Assembly (NCBI GenBank): GCA_004794785.1
Contig: SJOL01008473.1
Coordinates: forward strand, 23,034 to 87,033
Reading direction: 5' to 3'
Source of the DNA: Opisthorchis felineus
Taxonomy: Eukaryota; Platyhelminthes; Trematoda; Opisthorchiida; Opisthorchiidae
DNA: 64,000 bases
The position numbers and the translations under genes are program-made. Positions within the stretch are counted from its first letter, which is position 1; each line of letters opens with the position of its first letter. Positions 34,756 to 43,489 of this stretch are shown here, in pieces. The notes beneath the pieces are model-generated. The model ran no database searches and was not told the DNA's origin. It saw nothing but the letters and a program-made list of their open reading frames with translations.

Positions 34756-35398
34756 GATGCAAACGTTGGTCACAGACCAGGTCTGCGGGTCGAGATACAT
34801 TCTGATTCGAATGAGGGTGAGAGCAACTACTTCACATTTGACTTGATCAGGTTGACATGCGTATTCGATTCCCCTGTACGGGGAAGCTAGTTTCCATAGG
34901 TCTTCGACCAATGTGACCGAGGCATTGATTTTGTCTTCACTGCATCGAATTCCAAAGCCACCCATTGAAGCGGATATTTTGTCGGTGGTCGATTTCTCGG
35001 AGTGCATTCTACGCATCGGCGATGAAAACCTCCAGTTCAGGAAGTAGACTGTTGCAGACAGTTTCACCCAACAATGTAATCTTAAGTTTTCCCGTAATGA
35101 AGATAATTGGGTGGGCTGGCACTTTGGAAACTTGAATCTCTGCTTAATTAAGTTTCTGTGAGTGGCAGGAAAGCGCACCCTACTGCACCGATACGAATAG
35201 CAGCCCCTCCTTTAAGTTTCCTTTTGTGTAAGATTATAAAACGCAGGTATCGAAATCTTGCGACGCCTCCGGGTTCAACATCACAGAGGCTTACCGCTAG
35301 ACTATCTGACTTTGTTTATTCCTTTTTGATGCTCGTGTTATATGTATGACTGCTGACTTTGTCAAAAACGGCTGTCAGATCTATATTTTTGGTCAGTA
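34756..35398. other. Unrecognised; partly open on the minus strand
   Basis: The minus-strand frame 35178-34663 (171 codons) overlaps the RTE tail at one end, so only its upstream 130 codons could be host-derived. It contains no domain I recognise. Confidence 0.3.
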
Positions 35399-35422
35399 AG
35401 AATATCACCGCTTTTCTGAGTC

Positions 35423-35514
35423 TAGGCCTGGACAACCTGGCAGTATCCCAACCCTCGTGCTTCCTTCGGGGGCATGGCAGCTAGGCACCGAAAGGGTGTT
35501 ACAGCTGAACATTT
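35423..35514 (+). mobile_element. 5'-truncated SINE with target duplication
   Basis: Only the 3' half of the SINE is present (from TAGGCCTGGACAACC to GTTACAGCTGAAC). It is flanked by the 11-bp repeat TTTTCTGAGTC at 35412-35422 and 35515-35525, so the truncation happened on insertion. Confidence 0.9.
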
Positions 35515-35525
35515 TTTTCTGAGTC

Positions 35526-36705
35526 AAGGATCAGCTGACAACAAATTCGTGTTAGGATAAAACACAGAAGGCTGAAGGCCTGTGAAGTAATCCATTTACA
35601 TGGAAACCCCAGACTAAAACAGACCAATCACACGGTCTTCAATCTTTTTGTCCAACCTTTGTCAACCTGAAGCCTCTCCAACTGGAAACTGTTCAAAAGT
35701 TGGGACTGCCGGAATTTCTTTCTGATGCAGGCCTACCACTCCACACTCTATACAATAATTCGTAAAAAAAGGTAGAGAACAGATTCCATTTGCTCTGAAT
35801 GCTCAGCTTGGCCAACGCACAACAACTTTGTGGAACAAGAAATCAGAAATCTGATTCATGGCCACGTAAGTTCATGTGCATACATGTAAAAGGGAGGAAT
35901 GGCAGACAGAGCACCGAGTTAAGCAAATTACGTTACAGTCCAACTAGATGGTGAAAACGGAATTGCTCGTGAGCCAGCACATGCCCAAAGATCGCAAAAG
36001 TTTCGTCTGAACACAAAGTTTTTTCCTTATCGGATACGATAACCTTTGTGGTTGACAGTAGTCAGAACCGTACTGTAGGTAAACGGTCCAGGTGTACCTA
36101 GTATGTGACATGGAAAGCGCGTTCACCGTAACTACTCGATTTGTGTGCGGTTTTGGTCAGCTGTGGCGCAGTTGTTCTTAACATTTACTTCAACTGTACA
36201 ATTATTTCAAACAAATTAGTGCAAGCTGCCTGAGGACGGGTTGATTTCTTTCTAATAGCATGACTCGATCAGGCACAAGTTGACCAAAAGACAAGTCCTA
36301 AGGAACGTATCACACTACTGTTGGTGTGCATCGTTCAACAACAACAGCACTGAGCCCGGTGTTTGGATGCTATTTTTAATGTTGGACCTCTAATATGTCA
36401 GAGCCAAACGAAAATCTATGTGAAGCATTTCAAACGGAATTCTTCAGTTTGTGAATAGACACTCTATTGCATTGTAGGCACCGTCAGCATTTAACTGGGT
36501 TGTCAAAACGTGCTCGAGAGATCTCGTAATTACATGGCTAAGATGTCCACATTACTAGCGGTAGAGAAAAACGGCTACAGGGTTCTACTCTCAGTGAGAT
36601 GTTTTGCGCCGCAGGCCGAATTTGTCAATGAAGGCGAGAGACAACAGTTTGCTTTGCATTCGGAGACTGTATCTGTGTTCAAAGAGGGTACGCGAACCGA
36701 TCGTT
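35526..36705. other. No recognised feature
   Basis: Only short, domain-free open frames; no repeat shared with the rest of the window was noticed. Confidence 0.45.
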
Positions 36706-36713
36706 CCAACTAC

Positions 36714-36892
36714 GTTCAGCTGTAGCACCCTTTCGGTGCCTAACTGCCATGCCACCCGAAGGAAGCACGAGGGCTGGGATACTGCCAGGTTGCCCAAGCC
36801 TAGACAGGGGAAGTCGAGAGGCAAAGGCCGGGTTCGAACCACGGACCTTGCGGTCAGTAGATTCGCGCTCTAACCACTTGAGCCATCTCGCC
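36714..36892 (-). mobile_element. tRNA-derived SINE with target site duplication
   Basis: Full-length minus-strand copy, flanked by CCAACTAC at 36706-36713 and 36893-36900. A and B boxes are intact (one extra T in the A-box region). Confidence 0.92.
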
Positions 36893-36974
36893 CCAACTAC
36901 ATCTCGTTCCAACTACATGGATATAAGTCTCACGCCTGTTGTAACACGGCTACCGGCTTCCTTATATTGCCTTA

Positions 36975-37312
36975 TATGCAAGTCCGAGAGTACCCAGCTG
37001 GATTTCGGCCTGGCAGAGGGCATACTGAATATCTTTACATCAAGTCAAGTGGTTCAGCAGCGCCACTGATACCACCGACCGACAATCACGTTGTCCTTGA
37101 CTTTAAAGGAGCCTTCGACTCTGTGAATAGATTAGCTATCCTAGATATTCCTGACCGAAATAGAATGCCATTCAATTTGGTAAACATCGTTCGCGCCATT
37201 TATTCCCATGCTTCCAGTCGGGTTAGGGTGTACAATGAACTGTCCAGAAGCTTCCTGACAAGTAGTGGAGTTGGTCACAGTCCCTCTCATCGACGTTGTC
37301 ATGGAGTGAACA
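36975..37312 (+). mobile_element. RTE reverse transcriptase fragment (plus strand)
   Basis: Encodes [14 protein letters not shown], then VVLDFKGAFDSVNR (RT motif A with its Asp) and SRVRVYNELSRSF up to the GVRQG block, where it breaks into the minus-strand RTE at about 37315. It is 5' and 3' truncated. Confidence 0.8.
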
Positions 37313-37534
37313 ATCAATTCAATTTTCAATCTATCAGCTATAAACCGTGTACCATAGGCACACTGGTTCCAGCTTCTACACGGAAAAGTGGGAGAGTGTG
37401 GGAAATACAGCCAAGCATTGGAGGCGACGGCATGTTTGGTTAGTTCAGGAACAAGGTAGCTACGAATCAAAGGCGACAGCTTTGAAGCACGAGCGCCACT
37501 GACTGCGCGATTGGGCCATCGCCAGGGTCATTAA

Positions 37535-38385
37535 TCACTGATGAGGTGAGTCCCGGGGTCCCCATTCAGGGAGGCGGCAGTTGTCGGCCCGATTAGGTTT
37601 ACTGGTTAAAGTTTTCGTACTTAGTTGCCAGGCCATACACTGTCCACCTCTCGGTCGATTCCACTCAGCACAGAGCTGGGCGAAAAGGGCCCTGCGAGGC
37701 AGACGGTCTTCTGGTATGCGGAGCACATGTCCTAACCAGCGTAACCTATGAAGCGTGAATAACTCATCTATCGCGGGAGAGTTTCTTCTTCCTAAGACCA
37801 TCTGGCATGTCTCAGGATTACTAATCAGATGTTCCCACCAGACCTGACCATTGGAACCAACCATTGGAACCCGGTTTATAGCTGATAAATTGAATTGAAA
37901 TTCATTCGTATGTCCTCTGCGCGTAGAGGCCACGTCTCTGATCCATAAAGCAGTATGGATCGCACCACCGCAGTGTAAACTCTGCCCTTGGCAGACAAAC
38001 TCACGTCACGTCGACGCCATAGGTGTCGAAGGTTGGCAAAAGCTGCCATGGTCTTCCCGATTCGAGAGGTAATCTCATCTCCAGCCAGTCCACCAGAGCT
38101 TATACAACTGCCCAGGTAAACAAATTCATCTATTACGTCAATTGGCTCGCATGCAAGCATGAAGTTTGGGTTTGATCCTACCCAGTCTTGTAGCAACACT
38201 TTACACTTTGTGGGTGTAAAGCGCATGCCAAACCGTGCGTCAGAGTTGTTTAGGTCGTTTAAATCGTTTGCACTTGGGAAGGATCTGAACCAAGGATCCG
38301 CATACACGATGTCTATGAGCGAACGTCCCGGGAACATTTCGACTCCCGAGGTTTCGGAGGCAGGCAGAGAAATTTCAAGCAGCAC
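37535..38385 (-). pseudogene. RTE reverse transcriptase C-terminal half
   Basis: Contains [42 protein letters not shown] and [19 protein letters not shown]. The catalytic box reads YADP instead of YADD (38293-38304), so it cannot polymerise. The frame is also broken near 37880-37930. Confidence 0.83.
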
Positions 38386-38455
38386 ATCAACAACAAAGTT
38401 GAAGAGGAAAGGTAAGAGAGGTCAGTCTTGTCTTACACCACTTGATGTGGTGAAC

Positions 38456-38890
38456 TTAGGCGGAAGCTTGCCGTACACCCGTACACACCAACGCATACAG
38501 TGCACTCACAAGGGATATAACTTTGGAAGGGACACCTTTGAGCGCCAGGTACTGGCAAGGTTTCTGATTATCGGCGGACCCAAAAGCAGCTTCCAGATCA
38601 AGAAAAACGAACAACGTAGGACGTTTAAAGAAGTGGTGCTGTTCAAGAATTTGTCTCGAAGATACGGTCGATGCATCCTCGACCAGCGCGAAACCCAGCT
38701 TGATTCTCACGAATGTCTCTCCCGATAATCGATCAATCTAAGCAAAATAATACCAGAGAGCACCTTAGATGCGACGGATACCAAGCTGATGCCACGATGG
38801 TTTTCACATGGCGTTCTTGCGCCCTTTTTGAAACCGGAATGACGGTCGAGGAGCTACATTCGGCTGGTATTCTGATTTATTCCAAATCTT
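38456..38890 (-). pseudogene. RTE reverse transcriptase fingers region
   Basis: Encodes the AGFR-like block near 38700, FVFLDLEAAFGSAD (RT motif A) and KGVPSKVISLVSALY, ending at GVRQ. It is shifted relative to the downstream frame. Confidence 0.75.
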
Positions 38891-38899
38891 CTGTAGTAT

Positions 38900-38980
38900 G
38901 ATCATCATCATCATCATCGACAGCATGACACCGGTGTTCAACACCAATGCTTCGCTGCCGTACACCGATGCTTCGTGCCA
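38900..38980 (-). repeat. RTE 3' tail: stem-loop plus (GAT)n, nested
   Basis: On the minus strand it reads CGGCAGCGAAGCATTGGTGT, the loop and GTCATGCTGTC, then several GAT units. The tail interrupts the linker/RT junction of the surrounding RTE. Confidence 0.7.
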
Positions 38981-39430
38981 GGACCTCGCCACCTACTTTG
39001 AACAGTGCGGGGTACAGACAATCCGCACCAAGCGCCTTGTCATGCTTGAGGATTGATATCTCACGCTGGGATTCGGTTGTCGATCATGGGCTGGTGTCGA
39101 TTTTCCACTCAGGCCCGCTGGGTTCTTCCAGCGGTTGTGTTGGGACGAGCTGAATTGTTCTTTGAAGTGTTCAGCCCATCGCTCAGGACGACGATTGAGG
39201 GAGTGAAATGCCGTTCCGTGTTTTTCGCATTTTGTTTCACTGACATCTGCCTTCTTTTGATCGGCTGATCGAATCAGCTGAAATAGAGCACGGCTGTTGT
39301 CTGCAACGAAAGCCTTCTCCATCTTCTGGGCCTTCGAAGTCCATCAGCATTCTGTGATTCTTCAAGCTCCTGATTATCCGGTGTTTGAAGGATCTGCATG
39401 CGCTATTACAGTCACTAGTTGCTGGTATGG

Positions 39431-40108
39431 TTGTTGTGACTTGCTGAACGGTCGTGCAACTCTGTATCGGTCCCTTGGCTTCCTGCTCCGCCCACTATGG
39501 TATATCAAAAGACACGGTAGCTTCAGACAGCCCTTTATGGAGACGAAGGAAGATTATTACAACTGTATTTATAGGGTAAATCACAGAATGTTCCACAAGG
39601 TCGTGCTAGAATCTCCGTGAGGGGGCGATAAGCGTCGAGCTGAAGATGCTCGATCCAGATTGGCCGGCATTCTGACCAAACAGGGCATGGCATCGTTTGG
39701 TCCGTAGCCCGCACGTGACACATCCGTCCAATTGATAAGATGTTCGATTATTAGGGACGGCTGGCCGCCGGACATCTCCCCTTTGAGAAGGCTGTTCAAA
39801 CGACCGCTGCTTTGAACTCAACTGTGACAACTCACAGAGGTGCTGTCGCATGTCGGTCCGTCCTTGGGGCTGTGAGCACGTCGATCTGGGATCTGGTACC
39901 CTCCACTTCGGAGGGTCACCGGCTGTCCGGTGTCCCATGCGACGTGGTTCTCTTACGGAGCCGGAGTCTGTTGTCTGAAGTTGGTTCACTTGACGTGGCC
40001 GTGCTTGTGATCTTATTTGTGTATCGTGCTTGAAGTAGTATTCGACCCTGCGAGCAGGAAGCCAAGGACCGACACAGAGTTGCACGACCGTTCAGCAAGC
40101 CACAACAA
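39431..40108. mobile_element. 678-bp DNA element with long terminal inverted repeats
   Basis: The left end TTGTTGTGACTTGCTGAACG and right end CGTTCAGCAAGCCACAACAA start inverted repeats of about 57 bp with a few mismatches. TGG is duplicated at 39428-39430 and 40109-40111. The related uninterrupted site at 19530 reads GCTGGTATGGTCCTTCTAG, exactly the expected empty site. There is no transposase, so it is non-autonomous. A 3-bp duplication narrows but does not settle the superfamily. Confidence 0.88.
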
Positions 40109-40157
40109 TGGTCCTTCTGGCAGCAATAAGATCTGCTGATCTCGAGGATATCCAGTG

Positions 40158-40850
40158 CTAATTTAGTCGAGTCAAACTGCTTAGACGGACAGTTCTGAAA
40201 GTTGACAGCATAGCTTCTTTAACTCGCTTCCATTCAACATCCAAGCAGTCTTCGTCATCCACATGACTGTGCGTTTTCAGTGGCTTTCTAGCTAGATCAG
40301 CTCGATCCCCTTTAGCTAATGAAACTTGTCGAATTTGATGAATGGGATTGCTCTGGTTTCGCACGCGTAGTGCAAGTGATAACCGGGCCCGCGCAAGAGC
40401 ATGATCAGAGTCAAGTTGCGTACACCAGAAGGAACGACAATCTTTAATTGACGCTCTCCATCGGTAACTGATTGCCACGAGGTCTAATTGGGCCCACGAC
40501 TGTCTTGCGGTTGGTGGCCTCCAGGTAACTCGATGTGAGTGCTTGTGTTGGAAGTTCGCAATGGCCAGGAACAGACGATGATCTGCACACAACTGATGCA
40601 GTCGCTCCCCATTATCCGTACGCTGAGCATCGACTCCGAATCTACCATCTAATTGTGCTTCTTCCGGACTTAGTCGTCTAAATTGGGCATTCATATCACC
40701 CGCCAGGATTACTATATCCGTTCTCCTTGTTGACCGAGGCAAACGTGACATATTTTGGTAAAAACCCGTTCTTCTTGGATTCAGAACTGCAGTCTGTCGG
40801 GGCCTATGCCGATACGACAAATAGACACCATTTACCGCTTCGGCCCGCAT
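40158..40850 (-). pseudogene. RTE endonuclease domain, open copy
   Basis: A 230-codon frame with YLSYRHRPRQTAVLNPR, the LAGDMNAQF block, RTDNGERLHQLC, WAQLDLVAISYRWR and DSDHALARARLSL, covering most of the AP-like endonuclease fold. Near-identical to 19435-20316 but without the nonsense codon. The N-terminal strand with the first catalytic residues is not open. Confidence 0.85.
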
Positions 40851-41312
40851 TGACCTTAATTGAGCCAGACTACCGCACAGCGCAGACGACTATTTACTGG
40901 GATTCAGTCCATTAAGGCGCTTTCAACCTTGGGGCTGAGTGCAACTCCCACACCATATCCCCGAAGAATGAAATGTGCAATATCTGGGCTCGTCCTAAGC
41001 GGCTTGAGGTGCACGGCCGAAGTGGGATCCTGTATGCGTGTTTCGGAGACACAGCATACATCGACAGATAGAGCACGCAAGGTTTCAGCAAGAGAGGCCT
41101 GTTGCCCAATTTGACATCAAAGGCTACAACGTGGATCAGATCTCTTGAGGTTAGTGAGTGATTATTTTGGTTTGTTTTCTGGGCGAAGGTCTAGTCATGG
41201 AACAATGGCTATGGGACTGGCAGATGGGTTGGTCGCACTGCATCGTCCGATGGATGGGGAGGGGGTGTAGAGGAAGGCCAGTGAACGAAGAGCCACAAGG
41301 ACAAGCGATACT

Positions 41313-41645
41313 TCCAGGTGGACAGCATGACCTGGCAACGAAGTATAAAAACACTAACCAGTAAACTGAGTCGGGTAGACAAGTGGACGGGGACCCCGGG
41401 ACTCAACTCATCAATGGTTAATGATACTGGCGGAGGTGGCCCAATCGCGCAGTCAGTGGCGCTCGTGCATCAAAGCTATCGCCTCTGATTCGTTACTATG
41501 TGGCTCCCGAACTAACCAAACATGCCGTTGCCTTCACTGCTTGGCTATATTTCCCGCACTCTCCCACTTTTCCGTGATCAAAATCGTAGGAGCTGGAACC
41601 TATGCACTTATGGTACAAGTTTTATAGCTGATAAATTGGACAGAA
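41313..41645 (+). mobile_element. RTE 3' end fragment (plus strand)
   Basis: Encodes [19 protein letters not shown], then a degraded C-terminus and a 3' UTR ending GTTTTATAGCTGATAAATTG. This is the same end as at 1985 and 37320. Confidence 0.75.
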
Positions 41646-41756
41646 TGTGCATAAACTCTTTCAGCACAACAGGCCCAAGGAAGTCTGATAAAAACGATTC
41701 GATTATCTTAAAAAAGAACACATGAATCGTTGGATTACGCAAATTCAACAGCAGTT

Positions 41757-41932
41757 CAACCGGCCACCTGAAGTTGCTCCACCGGATACCCGACCCGCAA
41801 CGCCACCCTGGACAGTGATACTGGGATACTGCCAACTTACCCAAGCCTAGACAGGGCAAGTCGAGAGGCAGAGGTCTGGTTCGAACCACGGACCCTGCGG
41901 TCAGTAAATTCGCGCTCTAACCACTAAGCCAT
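41757..41932 (-). mobile_element. SINE with an atypical 3' part
   Basis: The tRNA-like head and middle (ATGGCTTAGTGGTTAGAGCG, GGTTCGAACC, CTTGGGTAAG) match the family, but beyond about 41820 the usual tail is replaced by unrelated sequence (CACTGTCCAGGGTGGCGTTG on the minus strand). Confidence 0.8.
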
Positions 41933-41959
41933 TACTTGAAAAGCTGACCGAGGTCCGCC

Positions 41960-42840
41960 AGCCCTTCCGCATATGCCTGGAGCCAATAAAGTGCAAAATT
42001 ATGCCGCAGGACGTTCCGTCTTTGAACATGCCTCTAAGAATTCAAGGAATGAGACTGAAGGTTGCACCGCGTTTGTGACAAAGGAACTCAACGCACCAAT
42101 CTCGAAGGTCAGAATTGCGTTTGCCAATTCGTACCACTTGTGGCGTCAAAAAAGCATTTCACTGGGTCTCATTGTAAGCAGGCTCTATTGCTGTACGACC
42201 GTGAGACTTCGGCACTTAATGCGGAGGACCTGAGACATCTTCGGGTTTTCAGCCACTGATTCCCCAGAACACTAGCTGGAATCGGTTGGAACCGGAATGA
42301 GCTGGTCAGGAGACAGGATTTTGGTGAAGCAGAAGGTACTGCTCGCAAAGAATGCATCCAACACTGCAAGCTAAGGTGGCTGGACAATGTATTACGCAAG
42401 TCTGGTTACCGCCTGACAAGACGAGTGCTGTTTTTCGTGCTTAATTCGGAGGGCGGAAACACGCAGGTGGGCATAATCTGGCATGGCAGAAAATAATGAA
42501 GAGTGTTACAATAAGCTTGGGTGTCGTTGGTGCTGTTCGACTTCCAGGATGGGGCCCAGGTGACCCTCTCTCTGTTTGGCTAGACACTGAACTATATGGC
42601 GGTCAACCGGTGTCAGCAGCGTTCATGCTGTGAGTTTCTATCCAAACTGTCTGGCTGAGTGCTGGAGGTGTAGGTACCTCGGATACTTGTGGTAGACTAG
42701 CCCTAGGTCCTGCTCCCTCCCATCTCTTTCCTCTTTCCGTTATAAGGTCTTATTAAAATAAATTAACACGGTTGTACGGCAGCGAAAAACGGGTGTTCTC
42801 ATCCGGTGTTGGTGTCAGTGATGAGGACGAATGCTTCGGA
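41960..42840 (+). mobile_element. RTE C-terminal region and 3' end (plus strand)
   Basis: Encodes APISKVRIAFANSYHLWRQK, NELVRRQDFGEAEG and CKLRWLDNVLRKSGYR in shifting frames, then the 3' UTR shared with 34395-34755 and a GTACGGCAGCGAAAAACG tail. 5' truncated and inactive. Confidence 0.82.
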
Positions 42841-42919
42841 GGTACCGATAGTTAAACATAGTCTTCAAAGTTCTGCACGCACCGGCCCTTCTCTAATATC
42901 CATAAAGTACGACAGATCA

Positions 42920-43170
42920 AACCGACAGGTGGACAGTCTATGACCTGGCAACATTGACCCGTAAACTCAGTCGGGTTGACAACTGCTACCCTCCTGGATG
43001 GGACGCCGGGATTAGTGACACTGGTAGACATGGCTCAATCACGCAGTCAGTGACGTTTCAGCATAAAGGCTAGCTGTCCAATTTCCCGTTCTTTCAGAGC
43101 AATATAAAATAAGGACCAACTGATCATAACGTCGCCTCTAATTCCTGGCAACATGCCCTACGTTCTCACA
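42920..43170 (+). mobile_element. RTE 3' fragment (plus strand)
   Basis: Matches the 41313-41645 copy in its first half (ATGACCTGGCAACATTGACC, AACTCAGTCGGGTTGACAAC, CAATCACGCAGTCAGTGACG). The second half is diverged 3' UTR. Confidence 0.7.
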
Positions 43171-43194
43171 TTTTCCGGTCATCACCGTCAACAG

Positions 43195-43480
43195 AGACAG
43201 AGACAACAAAGTTGACAGTAATGCTTCACTGCTGTACACCCACAAAGTTTATCTATCTATAAAGCCTTACGAAAAAGACTGGATGGGAGAGGGGTCTGGT
43301 GGTAGTCTATCATAAGCATTATGAAGCGCCTACACCTCCAACCAGACAATCTAGAAAGAAAAGCACGGACGCCACTGAAATCGATTATCTGCCATTTCTT
43401 ACGACGTCTTCAGCTGAAAGCGAGGAGGTCGTGGGTACCTCCATTTTCTGGTGGCCGAAACTGTAGCATGCAGAACCAAC
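43195..43480 (-). mobile_element. RTE 3' end fragment (minus strand)
   Basis: The reverse complement matches 42540-42790 and 34430-34710 (GGAGGTGTAGGCGCTTCATA, CTTTTTCGTAAGGCTTTATA), ending in a degraded stem-loop. It faces the plus-strand copies, forming a tail-to-tail pair. Confidence 0.75.
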
Positions 43481-43489
43481 GCACCCTTG

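Larger units (their letters stand above)
37320..41110 (-). mobile_element. Near full-length RTE element with two nested insertions
   Basis: Minus-strand order: endonuclease (40850-40158), linker (39420-38985), reverse transcriptase (38890-37880), C-terminal domain and 3' UTR (37880-37320). A 678-bp terminal-inverted-repeat element occupies 39431-40108 and an RTE tail of about 80 bp occupies 38900-38980. Without these inserts the linker reads on from ALFKVGGEVL to IWNKSEYQ with only a few residues missing, which supports one original element. It is inactive. Confidence 0.78.

Noticed and set aside
36591..36912. Overlapping frames on both strands of the SINE at 36.7 kb (and similar ones at 24.3, 26.5, 27.3 and 41.6 kb)
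   Set aside because: They are translations of SINE copies. The same peptide phrases recur in each copy and do not represent genes.
38159..38728. 189-codon plus-strand frame
   Set aside because: Antisense shadow of the RTE reverse transcriptase on the minus strand.
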